This document shows positions 35,163 through 42,831 of a DNA stretch of 64,000 nt, piece by piece. Source of the DNA: Alphaproteobacteria bacterium (GTDB lineage Bacteria > Pseudomonadota > Alphaproteobacteria > SHVP01); the NCBI GenBank assembly GCA_016869765.1, contig VGES01000014.1, forward strand, positions 1-64,000, read 5' to 3'. Every line of letters starts with the position of its first letter. The first letter of the stretch is position 1. The position numbers and the translations under genes are program-made. The notes beneath the pieces were generated by a model. That model ran no database searches. It saw nothing but the letters and a program-made list of their open reading frames with translations, and had not been told where the DNA came from.

Positions 35163-35498
35163 ATGCTCTTCTTGATCAATTTCGAGACCGACTCCGGGGC
35201 CTTGGCCCAGGTTCCTGGGGAGCAAATTCAAGATTTGGTCCGCCGCGAGTGGGAGGCGGGCCTGGCGCAGTATCGGGCAGGAAAACTGCTGCGTATCTAC
35301 TTCAATGCCAACGGTGGCGGCGCCATCGGGATCTTCGATTACGCCAGCCACGAGGATTTGCAGCAATCACTGCGAGTTTTGCCGTTTTTTCGCTATTTCG
35401 CCCGCGTCACCGTGACTCCCCTTGTGGGTCATCCGTTGTATCCCCACTTCGCAAAACCAGACCCGGGCGCCAAAGACTACCAGCCGCCAAAGCCCTAG
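35163..35498 (+). CDS. Muconolactone delta-isomerase-like protein
   Basis: A 111-residue dimeric alpha/beta-barrel protein similar to muconolactone delta-isomerase: MLFLINFETD at the start, then a VRREWEAGLAQYRAGKLLRI helix-strand, then IGIFDYASHEDLQQSLRVLP and FFRYFARVTVTPLVGHP. No other aromatic-degradation gene is nearby, so a role in the beta-ketoadipate pathway is doubtful and another small-ligand function is likely. It lies 9 nt after ccmC with an AGGAGA Shine-Dalgarno, and 85 nt before ccmD, so it is probably transcribed with the ccm genes. Confidence 0.85.
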   Translation: MLFLINFETDSGALAQVPGEQIQDLVRREWEAGLAQYRAGKLLRIYFNANGGGAIGIFDYASHEDLQQSLRVLPFFRYFARVTVTPLVGHPLYPHFAKPDPGAKDYQPPKP

Positions 35499-35583
35499 TT
35501 GCCGCATGGATCGGCCGGGGTTCTTATAGTGTGCCGCGCGTTGCCCCGCGCGAACCTGGGAGCGAGGCCCGCCTTCTGAGCTC

Positions 35584-35772
35584 ATGGACACCGTGATCGC
35601 CTTTTTCGCCATGGGCGGCTATGCCGCTTTCGTTTGGCCCGCCTTCGCCGTAGCCGCCGTGGTCATGGCCGGCCTGGTGTGGTCGAGCGTTCGGGCTCTC
35701 CGGCACGATCGTCGGACCTTGGCGTTGCTCGAGACCGAGCGCCCAAGGCGACGGAAGGACCCGCCAGGATGA
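35584..35772 (+). CDS. ccmD: Heme exporter protein CcmD
   Basis: A 62-residue single-helix membrane protein: one transmembrane segment (GGYAAFVWPAFAVAAVVMAG) followed by a basic cytoplasmic tail (RALRHDRRTL). This is the usual layout of CcmD, which helps release holo-CcmE from CcmC. The position between ccmC and ccmE and an ATGA overlap with ccmE support the call, since CcmD has little sequence conservation. Confidence 0.9.
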   Translation: MDTVIAFFAMGGYAAFVWPAFAVAAVVMAGLVWSSVRALRHDRRTLALLETERPRRRKDPPG

Positions 35773-36209
35773 AGCCGAAGCGCCGACGTCTGCTGTTCGT
35801 GGTGACCGGGATGGCGATGTTGGCGATCGCGGTCGGCCTCGTGCTGGCCGCGTTCGAAGACAATCTCGTGTTCTTCAACAGCCCGACCGACGTCGTCGAA
35901 AAGAAGGTGGCCCCCAACGTTCGCATTCGTCTCGGCGGTCTCGTCGAACAGGATTCCGTGCTGAAAATGGGCACGACGACGACATTTCGCGTCACCGACA
36001 CCCGCCATTCGGTCGCTGTGCGCTACACCGGCCTCCTGCCCGATCTGTTCCGCGAGGGCCAGGGCGTCGTCACCGAAGGTCGCTTGGGCGAGGACGGCGT
36101 CTTCCTCGCTTCCACGGTGCTAGCCAAACACGACGAGAACTATATGCCGCCGGAAGTCGCCGATGCGCTCAAGAAGTCGGGGCACTGGATGGGCGAGGCC
36201 GCGAAATGA
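35769..36209 (+). CDS. ccmE: Heme chaperone CcmE
   Basis: A 146-residue periplasmic heme chaperone with an N-terminal membrane anchor (residues ~8-28) and a beta-barrel domain. The covalent heme-binding His121 and the heme-ligand Tyr125 lie in LAKHDENYMPPEV. The longer in-frame extension upstream belongs to the ccmD region and is not used. Both ends overlap neighbours by 4 nt (ccmD and ccmF), indicating tight translational coupling. Confidence 0.97.
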   Translation: MKPKRRRLLFVVTGMAMLAIAVGLVLAAFEDNLVFFNSPTDVVEKKVAPNVRIRLGGLVEQDSVLKMGTTTTFRVTDTRHSVAVRYTGLLPDLFREGQGVVTEGRLGEDGVFLASTVLAKHDENYMPPEVADALKKSGHWMGEAAK

Positions 36210-38188
36210 TCCCCGAACTCGGCCATTTTTCCGTCATCCTCGCGCTCGTCGTGGCGATCGTTCAAGGAACCTTTCCACTCGTCGGCACCAGCCGTCGGGT
36301 GCCGTCCTGGACCGCCGTGGCCCAACCGGCCGCCCTCGCCCAAGCCGCGCTCCTGGCGTTTTCCTTCGCCTGCCTGACCTATGTGTACGTAACGTCGGAT
36401 TTCTCGGTGCTCAATGTCTGGCAGAACTCGCACACGGAAAAACCGTTGCTCTACAAGATCTCCGGAGTTTGGGGAAACCACGAAGGATCGCTGCTGCTCT
36501 GGGTCTTGATCCTGGCGCTATTCGGTGCGGCCGTCGCCGGTTTCGGGCGCAACATTCCGCCCGTCTTGCGCGCCCGGGTCATCGCGGTCCAGGGTTTGGT
36601 CGCCGTCGGATTCCTCGGTCTCCTCGTGTTCATGTCGAACCCGTTCGAACGCGTGGTGCCCGCCCCGCTGGAGGGCAACGGCCTGAACCCGCTGTTGCAG
36701 GACCCCGGCCTCGCGTTCCATCCGCCGTTTCTCTACCTCGGCTACGTCGGGTTCTCGATCGCGTTCAGTTTCGCCATCGCCGCGCTGATCGACGGCCGGG
36801 TCGACGCCGCGTGGGCGCGCTGGGTGCGGCCGTGGACGCTGGCGGCCTGGACGTTCCTCACGATCGGCATCGCCCTCGGCAGTTGGTGGGCCTACTACGA
36901 GCTCGGGTGGGGCGGCTGGTGGTTCTGGGACCCGGTCGAGAACGCCTCGTTCATGCCGTGGCTGGCGGGGACCGCGTTGTTGCATTCGGCGATCGTGGTC
37001 GAACGTCGCGACACGCTGAAGGCCTGGACCGTATTGCTCGCCATCCTGACGTTTTCACTCAGTCTGCTCGGGACGTTCATCGTCCGCTCGGGTGTTCTGA
37101 ACTCGGTTCATGCGTTTGCCACCGATCCTTCGCGCGGCGTTTTCATCCTTGCGTTTCTCGTCATCGCGATCGGCGGTGCCCTGACGCTCTACGCCAGTCG
37201 CGCCGCCAAACTCGCGCCCGGAGGCTTGTTCGCCCCGATCAGCCGCGAGGGCACCCTTGTCCTCAACAATCTGCTGCTGATGGCGGCCACCGGCACGGTG
37301 CTGCTCGGAACCATGTATCCACTGTTCCTCGACGCGGTGACTGGGGAGAAGGTCACCGTCGGGCCACCGTTCTTCAATTCGACGTTCGCCCCCCTGATGG
37401 CCCCACTCGTCATCCTCATGACCATTGGCCCGATGTTGCCGTGGAAGCGAGGGGACCTGTCGGGAGCCCTGGCTCGCCTCAAGTTCGCTGCACTACTCGC
37501 GGCGATCACCGCAGCCCTGACGCTCTATGTCACTGCCGGTATCCCGCCGCTCGCCGTCGGTGGCATTGCGCTGGGAACCTGGGTGGTTGGTGGCGCGCTC
37601 GCTGACGTCGCCGAACGTTGGGGAGTCGGTCGAGTGCAATGGCGCGATGTCGTGGCGCGGGCCGTCAACACGCCGCGGGCGGCGTTGGGGGCGGCGATAG
37701 CGCACGCCGGAGTCGGGGTCTTGATCCTGGGGATCACCGGATCGCTCGCGTGGGAAACCGAGAGACTCGAGGCCATGAAGCCGGGCCAGTCGGTCGAGTT
37801 CGCCGGGTACACCGCCGTGTTCGACGGCGCGCGCCCCGCGCGCGGGCCAAATTATGATGCTATCCGCGGAACGTTCCGAATCTACCAAGACAACGCCCTG
37901 ATCGCGGTGATGGAGCCCGAGACACGCCGCTTTGCCAATCCACCGATGGCGACCACCGAGGCGGCCATCCGACCGCGCTTCGGGGGGGATATCTACATCG
38001 CGATGGGAGAATCCACGGGTGACGGCGGGTTTGCCGCTCGGCTTTACCGCAAACCGATGATTCATTGGATTTGGAGCGGTGCGCTCATCATGGTGCTCGG
38101 GGGACTGCTGTCCTTGAGTGATCGCCGCCACCGCGTCGGCGCCCCGGCGCGCCGGGCCGCGGCGGCCGCTCTAGCGCCTGCGGAATAG
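36206..38188 (+). CDS. ccmF: Cytochrome c heme lyase subunit CcmF
   Basis: A 660-residue polytopic membrane protein forming the core of the heme lyase that attaches heme to apocytochrome c. The WWD domain is GWGGWWFWDPVENASFMPWL. SVLNVWQNSHTEKPLLYKISGVWGNHEG and LLGTFIVRSGVLNSVHAFA carry family His residues. Length and hydrophobic profile are normal. It overlaps ccmE by 4 nt and is followed 2 nt later by ccmG. Confidence 0.97.
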   Translation: MIPELGHFSVILALVVAIVQGTFPLVGTSRRVPSWTAVAQPAALAQAALLAFSFACLTYVYVTSDFSVLNVWQNSHTEKPLLYKISGVWGNHEGSLLLWVLILALFGAAVAGFGRNIPPVLRARVIAVQGLVAVGFLGLLVFMSNPFERVVPAPLEGNGLNPLLQDPGLAFHPPFLYLGYVGFSIAFSFAIAALIDGRVDAAWARWVRPWTLAAWTFLTIGIALGSWWAYYELGWGGWWFWDPVENASFMPWLAGTALLHSAIVVERRDTLKAWTVLLAILTFSLSLLGTFIVRSGVLNSVHAFATDPSRGVFILAFLVIAIGGALTLYASRAAKLAPGGLFAPISREGTLVLNNLLLMAATGTVLLGTMYPLFLDAVTGEKVTVGPPFFNSTFAPLMAPLVILMTIGPMLPWKRGDLSGALARLKFAALLAAITAALTLYVTAGIPPLAVGGIALGTWVVGGALADVAERWGVGRVQWRDVVARAVNTPRAALGAAIAHAGVGVLILGITGSLAWETERLEAMKPGQSVEFAGYTAVFDGARPARGPNYDAIRGTFRIYQDNALIAVMEPETRRFANPPMATTEAAIRPRFGGDIYIAMGESTGDGGFAARLYRKPMIHWIWSGALIMVLGGLLSLSDRRHRVGAPARRAAAAALAPAE

Positions 38189-38190
38189 CG

Positions 38191-38736
38191 ATGACTTGGC
38201 GGGTCCTCGTTCCGCTCGCGGTGTTCGTCGTCCTGGCTGTCGCACTCGCGGTCGGACTCACGCTGCGGCCACGCGAGATTCCGTCGGCCCTCATCGGCAA
38301 GATGGCTCCGACGTTCGACCTGGCTCCGGTCAAGGGCCGGGCCACCGGATTGAGCAGCGACGATCTGCGCGCAGGGACGCCCACCCTGGTCAACGTGTTC
38401 GCATCCTGGTGCATTCCCTGCCGCGAGGAGCACCCGCTGCTCATGGACCTCGCGAGAACGGGTCGCGTCCTCATCGTCGGAATCAACCAGCGGGATGAAC
38501 CCGAAGCGGCCGAACGCTGGCTCGCCGCGTTTGGCGATCCCTACAGCCGAACGGGCGCCGATCGCGACGGGCGCGTCAGCATCGAATGGGGCGTCTATGG
38601 CGTGCCCGAGACCTTCGTTGTCGATGGTCGCGGCTGCATTCAATACAAGCACATCAGCGTCCTCACGCGTGACGTCCTCGAACGCGAGATTCTGCCCCGC
38701 CTTCGCGGGGAGCGTCAGGTGCGATGCGATGGCTAG
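38191..38736 (+). CDS. ccmG: Thiol:disulfide oxidoreductase CcmG (DsbE)
   Basis: A 181-residue membrane-anchored thioredoxin-like protein. The anchor is about residues 5-25, the redox pair is Cys74 and Cys77 in NVFASWCIPCREEHP, and the cis-Pro region is YGVPETFVVD. It keeps the heme-binding CxxCH cysteines of apocytochrome c reduced in the periplasm. Its 3' end overlaps ccmH by 8 nt. Confidence 0.97.
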   Translation: MTWRVLVPLAVFVVLAVALAVGLTLRPREIPSALIGKMAPTFDLAPVKGRATGLSSDDLRAGTPTLVNVFASWCIPCREEHPLLMDLARTGRVLIVGINQRDEPEAAERWLAAFGDPYSRTGADRDGRVSIEWGVYGVPETFVVDGRGCIQYKHISVLTRDVLEREILPRLRGERQVRCDG

Positions 38737-39202
38737 GCTCCTCGCCGCTATCCTCCTCGCTTGGCTGATCACCGCTGGTTCCGTCGCAGCGCAGGCCGAT
38801 CGACCGCTCGCAGACCCGACGGCCGAGCATCGGGCGTTGGCACTACACAAGGAACTTCGCTGTCTGGTGTGCCAGAACCAGGCGATCAACGACTCGAACG
38901 CCGAGTTGGCGCGCCAGCTTCGACAAATCGTGCGGGAGCGCATTGCGGCTGGCGACAGCGACGAAAAGGTTCGGCGGTACGTCGTCGATCGCTACGGCGA
39001 CTGGGTCTTGATGCGACCTCCCTTCAAGTGGTCGACGGCGCTGCTCTGGTTGAGCCCCGCGCTGCTGTTCGCATTGGTCGTCGCAATCGCCATTGTCCAA
39101 GTCCGGCGCAAACGGGGGACGCGCGCCGAGCCCCCGCTCAGCACCGAGGAGCAGCGCAAGCTCGACGCCCTGCTCTCGAGCGATGACCGGGTGCGGCCAT
39201 GA
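38729..39202 (+). CDS. ccmH: Cytochrome c maturation protein CcmH
   Basis: A 157-residue protein with signal peptide (1-21), the redox motif LRCLVCQNQ (Cys45, Cys48) and a C-terminal membrane helix (LSPALLFALVVAIAIVQVRR). It works with CcmG and CcmF in presenting reduced apocytochrome. ATG at 38729 gives the proper signal peptide; the frame is open upstream within ccmG but is not coding there. Stop and ccmI start overlap (ATGA). Confidence 0.95.
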   Translation: MARLLAAILLAWLITAGSVAAQADRPLADPTAEHRALALHKELRCLVCQNQAINDSNAELARQLRQIVRERIAAGDSDEKVRRYVVDRYGDWVLMRPPFKWSTALLWLSPALLFALVVAIAIVQVRRKRGTRAEPPLSTEEQRKLDALLSSDDRVRP

Positions 39203-40845
39203 TCGTTTGGGGACTCGCAGGCGTTATTACTCTGGCAGTGCTGATCGCCCTCGTTCGGTCACTCCTGCGTGCCGGGACGACGCTCACCGAGCGCCAGGCC
39301 TACGATGCGACCGTGTACCGAGCGCAGCTGCAAGAGCTCGAGACCGATGCCGCACGTGGTTTGATCGGCGGCGACGAACTCGAATCCGCCCGACGCGAGA
39401 TCGCCCGACGATTGTTGGCGACAGAGACGGCCACCGGACCAAGCGGCGGAAGCGATCGAAAGGAGCACGGTTGGCGGAGGGCTGCTGTTCTTATCGTCGT
39501 CCTCGCGATCCCGCTTGCCGGGGCCGGCATTTATGGCTGGCGCGGCAATCCCGCGTTGCCCGGACAGCCTGCCGGTACCGGCGCCCAGCGAGCGGTCCCA
39601 GCCGACGCCACCGACATGCGTCAATCGATTGCCCGTCTGGAAGCGCGCCTGCGCGATCAACCCGACGATGTCGATGGTTGGGTGCTGCTCGGCCGATCGT
39701 TCATGATCACGGCTGAACCCCACCGGGCGATCGAGGCCTTTCGTCGCGCCATCGAGATCGCCCCCGGCGACGAGCGCCTCCGGTCCTTCTACGGCGAAAG
39801 TTTGGTCATGGCCGCCGATGGGGTTGTGACGCCGCAAGCTCGGGAGGCCTTCGACCGCGCGTTGAAGAGCGATCCCAGCGATCCCGCCGCACGATTCTAC
39901 CTCGCGCTGAGCGATGCCCAAGCCGGACGCTGGCGCGAGGCTCTCGATCGATGGTCGGCCTTGGCGTTCGACACGCCGGAAGAGGCGCCTTGGCGCGGCA
40001 TGCTGGTCAGCCAGATCGAGAGCGCGGCGCGCGAATTGGCGATCGACCCCCGTAGCCTTGCTGCTCTGCGATCACCGACCCGCGGACCCGAGCGCCCGCG
40101 CGGACCAACGGCCGAGGACATGCAGGCCGCGCAATCCCTGTCGACCGAGGATCGCAATGCGATGATCCGCAGCATGGTCGAAGGTCTGGCCGCGCGCCTA
40201 CGACAGAACCCCAACGATATCGAAGGCTGGCAGCGGTTGATCCGGTCTTACCAGGTGCTGGGCGAAGGGCAGAAGGCACGCGAGGCCCAAGCGCGCCTCG
40301 AGGCGTTGCAGCGCGGCTCACCGAGCCCAACGGAGTCCCGTCCATCGGCGCCACCTCCTTCGCCAGTCGGAAACGAAGCGACGGCCCACGCCGCTACCGA
40401 CCAACAAAACGCCATGGTTCAGTCGATGGTGGCAACCTTGGCGCAGCGACTGGCCAGCAACGCCGATGATCGCGACGGCTGGTTGCGGCTCGGCCGCTCC
40501 TACCAAGTGCTCGGGCGATCCACCGATAGTCTCGCCGCCTACGCCCGGGCGGCGGAGCTTTGGCCCAACGATGCCGAGGTCCTACAGGCCGGCGCCCGCG
40601 CAAACCTGGAGACTGCGCCGACGGGCGCCAACGTACCGACCGCAGCCTTGAACCTCTATCGGCGCCTGCTCGAACATCAGCCCAACCACGTCGAGGCGCT
40701 CTATTACGTCGGGCTAGGGGAATCCCAACGCGACAATCCGGCGGAGGCCGAACGGCTCTGGCGGCGACTGCTTGGTCATGTGGCAAGTGGATCAGAGATC
40801 GAGATGCTCGTTCAGTCTCGACTGACGGCGCTTCGGCGCCCCTAA
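39199..40845 (+). CDS. ccmI: Cytochrome c maturation protein CcmI (TPR, with internal repeats)
   Basis: A 548-residue apocytochrome c chaperone with two N-terminal transmembrane helices (about residues 5-20 and 94-112) and a large periplasmic TPR part. The N-terminal part shows ERQAYDATVYRAQLQELE, typical of CcmI. The periplasmic part contains three related units starting near residues 139, 320 and 404. The last two are very alike, both holding SMV, LA.RL, GW.RL and RSYQVLG. The linkers between are Pro/Ser-rich and probably flexible. The duplication makes the protein long. It is the last gene of the ccm operon. Confidence 0.93.
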   Translation: MIVWGLAGVITLAVLIALVRSLLRAGTTLTERQAYDATVYRAQLQELETDAARGLIGGDELESARREIARRLLATETATGPSGGSDRKEHGWRRAAVLIVVLAIPLAGAGIYGWRGNPALPGQPAGTGAQRAVPADATDMRQSIARLEARLRDQPDDVDGWVLLGRSFMITAEPHRAIEAFRRAIEIAPGDERLRSFYGESLVMAADGVVTPQAREAFDRALKSDPSDPAARFYLALSDAQAGRWREALDRWSALAFDTPEEAPWRGMLVSQIESAARELAIDPRSLAALRSPTRGPERPRGPTAEDMQAAQSLSTEDRNAMIRSMVEGLAARLRQNPNDIEGWQRLIRSYQVLGEGQKAREAQARLEALQRGSPSPTESRPSAPPPSPVGNEATAHAATDQQNAMVQSMVATLAQRLASNADDRDGWLRLGRSYQVLGRSTDSLAAYARAAELWPNDAEVLQAGARANLETAPTGANVPTAALNLYRRLLEHQPNHVEALYYVGLGESQRDNPAEAERLWRRLLGHVASGSEIEMLVQSRLTALRRP

Positions 40846-40849
40846 GCCC

Positions 40850-40888
40850 AAAAAAGTAGAAGGCGCATTTCGACAATGCGCCCTCTAC
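40850..40888 (-). terminator. Intrinsic terminator pointing on the minus strand
   Basis: On the minus strand GTAGA, one unpaired base and GGCGCAT pair with ATGCGCC, one mismatch and TCTAC around a 7-nt loop, and the stem is followed at once by six T (40855-40850). On the plus strand no T run follows. The orientation does not serve ccmI, whose stop is at 40845, and no minus-strand gene lies within 1.3 kb. Confidence 0.6.
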
Positions 40889-40890
40889 AA

Positions 40891-40923
40891 ATTACGGACA
40901 AATTTGGGGGATCGATCCGTAAT
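40891..40923. repeat. Inverted repeat ATTACGGA / TCCGTAAT
   Basis: A perfect 8-bp inverted repeat with a 17-nt spacer, directly beside the terminator hairpin. It could be a second RNA stem of a minus-strand transcript or a protein binding site. Confidence 0.5.
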
Positions 40924-41148
40924 CCATTGGCTGAAAACCGCACCAGGCCCAGGCCCAGCCAAACCCAGACATGGTGATCTCAGCAAGACCTGTGCCAACC
41001 GCGAGAGACGCAAAAAATGGCTGGAATCTAAGGTTCTCCGAGTGCCTCCCGAGAGTTACGCCCACTCAATTTGGCTCAACCGGGAGTTCGGTCACGGTCG
41101 TCTTGGAGCAATTCGATACAATTTGTCCCAAAATGAGAAGCGGGGCGC

Positions 41149-41177
41149 TTGAATATCGCGCGGCGAGGTCCTAGGTA
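41149..41177 (+). promoter_or_regulatory. Candidate promoter of the 97-residue gene
   Basis: TTGAAT (41149-41154) and TAGGTA (41172-41177) are 17 nt apart, with a predicted start near 41184 and a leader of about 50 nt. The leader carries CGGTTA twice, 17 bp apart (41192 and 41209). TTAACC in the first copy resembles a CtrA half-site, but this is weak evidence. Confidence 0.4.
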
Positions 41178-41234
41178 ATAGAATTCTACGGCGGTTAACC
41201 TTGACGAACGGTTAGCGCGCGCGTGGGAGGTTTC

Positions 41235-41528
41235 ATGGTCCAGATCAGTCCCGGCGGTTTGCCACCCGGTGGCGCGACCGCCCCGGTTCCGGCGGAATTC
41301 CCGTTACGCCGTGTTGCGGCCCAAGAGACACGCCGACCGATTCAGGAGACCAGCCGCTCCGACGCGGAAGGTCAGGATGGCGGTGGCGCCAACTCGATTA
41401 TCGAGAACGATCGACGCACGGACGAACTGCGAGCGCGTGCGGACGCGGATGAGCGGGCCGACGAAGAGCGGCGCGAACGACGCGAAACCGAAGAGCAACG
41501 CGGCAACAAAGTCGATATCCGCGTCTAG
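41235..41528 (+). CDS. Small disordered charged protein, unknown function
   Basis: A 97-residue protein I do not recognise. The first ~35 residues are Gly/Pro-rich (MVQISPGGLPPGGATAPVPA); the rest is Arg/Glu/Asp-rich and probably a helix or disordered (DADERADEERRERRETEEQ), ending GNKVDIRV. It has no signal peptide and no cysteine. A strong Shine-Dalgarno (GGGAGG at 41226-41231) sits just before the ATG, a candidate promoter lies upstream and a strong terminator downstream, so it looks like a real, independently transcribed gene. Confidence 0.7.
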   Translation: MVQISPGGLPPGGATAPVPAEFPLRRVAAQETRRPIQETSRSDAEGQDGGGANSIIENDRRTDELRARADADERADEERRERRETEEQRGNKVDIRV

Positions 41529-41557
41529 CGTCGAGCTTGGCTTTCGCCGGTCACAAC

Positions 41558-41582
41558 GGGGCGCCTAAAGGCGCCCCTTTTT
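41558..41582 (+). terminator. Rho-independent terminator
   Basis: A perfect GGGGCGCC / GGCGCCCC stem with a TAAA loop followed by TTTTT, 30 nt after the 97-residue gene. It is among the clearest terminators in the window and fits that gene as a single-gene transcript. Confidence 0.85.
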
Positions 41583-41628
41583 CTTGCCTCGCTTGGATCG
41601 TACCGGCCGCCGGTGCAAGACTGTCTCC

Positions 41629-42195
41629 GTGGCCCCACCTCCCCGATTTCCGAACCAGCCCGAGAAGGTCGTTTACGCCGTGCCGGCCGGCGACACCAAG
41701 ATGCGCGCCGTCTGCGATATCTGTGGATTCATCAACTACGTCAATCCCAAGATCGTCGTCGGAACGCTGACGACCTGGCGCGATCGGATTCTCTTGTGCC
41801 GACGAGCGATCGAGCCCAGGCGCGGCTTCTGGACGATCCCCGCCGGCTATCTCGAAGAACACGAGACGACCATCGACGGTGCGTTGCGCGAGACTCGCGA
41901 AGAGGCGGGCGTGGTTCCGACCATTCGCGCACTCCTCGCCGTCTACAGTGTCCGGCGCATCAGCCAAGTTCAGCTAATCTACCAAGCCATCGCTGAAACG
42001 GACGAACTCGTCCCCGGGCCCGAGACCCTCGAGGCTCGGTTCTTCGAACGGCAACGGATTCCATGGGATGCACTGGCATTCCCCAGCGTGCGTTGGGCCA
42101 TTCGCCATCACGACGAGGTGGCCAACGCCGCCGTCTTCGCTCCGCGATCCAATCCGGAGGGAGATTGGGGCGACGAACGCCCGGCCGGACTATGA
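41629..42195 (+). CDS. Nudix hydrolase with partial zinc-ribbon
   Basis: A 188-residue Nudix hydrolase. The Nudix box is complete (GYLEEHETTIDGALRETREEAG), so hydrolysis of a nucleoside diphosphate-linked substrate is expected. Before it lies VCDICGFINYVNPKIVVGTL, the second half of the zinc-ribbon found in one Nudix subgroup. The first CxxC pair expected ~20 residues earlier is absent (YAVPAGDTKMRAVC), so a four-Cys zinc site cannot form within one chain. GTG at 41629 is chosen; a TTG at 41584 lies just past the terminator T run and is unlikely. It overlaps convergent yciB by 6 nt. Confidence 0.88.
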   Translation: MAPPPRFPNQPEKVVYAVPAGDTKMRAVCDICGFINYVNPKIVVGTLTTWRDRILLCRRAIEPRRGFWTIPAGYLEEHETTIDGALRETREEAGVVPTIRALLAVYSVRRISQVQLIYQAIAETDELVPGPETLEARFFERQRIPWDALAFPSVRWAIRHHDEVANAAVFAPRSNPEGDWGDERPAGL

Positions 42196-42762
42196 GGGCG
42201 ACGCGCTGTCAGAAAGCCGATGTCGCTGCAGCACCGACATCTGGCTGACGCTGAACACCACGGTCAACAGCGTGATGCCAAAGACCTTGAATGACACCCA
42301 CGTGTCCGTCCCGAAAGAGCGCCAAACGATCTCGTTGAGCACCGCCAACCCGAGGAAGAACGACGCCCAGCGAACCGTCAGAATGCGCCAGCCGGTGTCC
42401 GTCAGCGGGATCATGTCACCGAGCACCAGCTTCAAGAGAGACCGTCGGAGAGCCAGCCCGGCAAACAACACGATGGCAAAAAGTGCGCTGACGATCGTCG
42501 GCTTGAGTTTGATGAATAACTCATCGTTCAGCGCGATTGTCATTCCACCCAGAATCAAGACGATTCCCAGCGTGACCACCGGCAATAGAGCGAATCTGCG
42601 GGTCATCCAATACGACGCCCCGAGTGCGATCACGGTCGCCGGCATCAGGGCGATCGTGGCCGGCATGATTCCCCAGATGCCGTTGGCCACGAAAAACACG
42701 ATCAACGGCAGGAGATCGACGGCGAGCTTCGCGAGCGGATTAGTATTGGTGGGCGCGGCCAT
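42190..42762 (-). CDS. yciB: Inner membrane-spanning protein YciB (septation protein A)
   Basis: A 190-residue inner membrane protein with about five to six hydrophobic segments: DLLPLIVFFVANGIWGI, then IALMPATVIALGASYWM, then the conserved loop NDELFIKLKPTIVSALFAIVL and the final NEIVWRSFGTDTWVSFKVFG. This matches the YciB/IspA family involved in envelope maintenance and septation. ATG at 42762 is chosen; the open frame upstream is a shadow of the divergent SAM hydrolase gene. In many Alphaproteobacteria it lies next to ftsY; here the SAM hydrolase gene lies between. Confidence 0.93.
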   Translation of the reverse strand: MAAPTNTNPLAKLAVDLLPLIVFFVANGIWGIMPATIALMPATVIALGASYWMTRRFALLPVVTLGIVLILGGMTIALNDELFIKLKPTIVSALFAIVLFAGLALRRSLLKLVLGDMIPLTDTGWRILTVRWASFFLGLAVLNEIVWRSFGTDTWVSFKVFGITLLTVVFSVSQMSVLQRHRLSDSASPS

Positions 42763-42831
42763 GTTGCGAAATCCGAATTGTGGCGAGCATACCAGGGCCG
42801 ATCGCCCGGGCCAGCCGCGACCAAAGGCCCC

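Larger units (their letters stand above)
40846..41234. other. 389-bp intergenic gap without a convincing gene
   Basis: The stretch between ccmI and the 97-residue gene is visibly less GC-rich than its surroundings. It holds a hairpin (40856-40888), a second inverted repeat (40891-40923), a tandem CCCAGG-type repeat near 40950-40967 and a candidate promoter near 41149-41177. The longest frame (40904-41152, TTG start, 82 codons) has no recognisable domain, no RBS and unlikely composition, so I do not call it a gene. Confidence 0.7.

Noticed and set aside
35163-35498. Beta-ketoadipate pathway role for the isomerase-like gene
   Set aside because: No other aromatic catabolism gene is present in the window and the gene is embedded in ccm.
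40904-41152. An 82-codon frame in the large intergenic gap
   Set aside because: TTG start without RBS, no recognisable motif, and it overlaps the inverted repeat structure.
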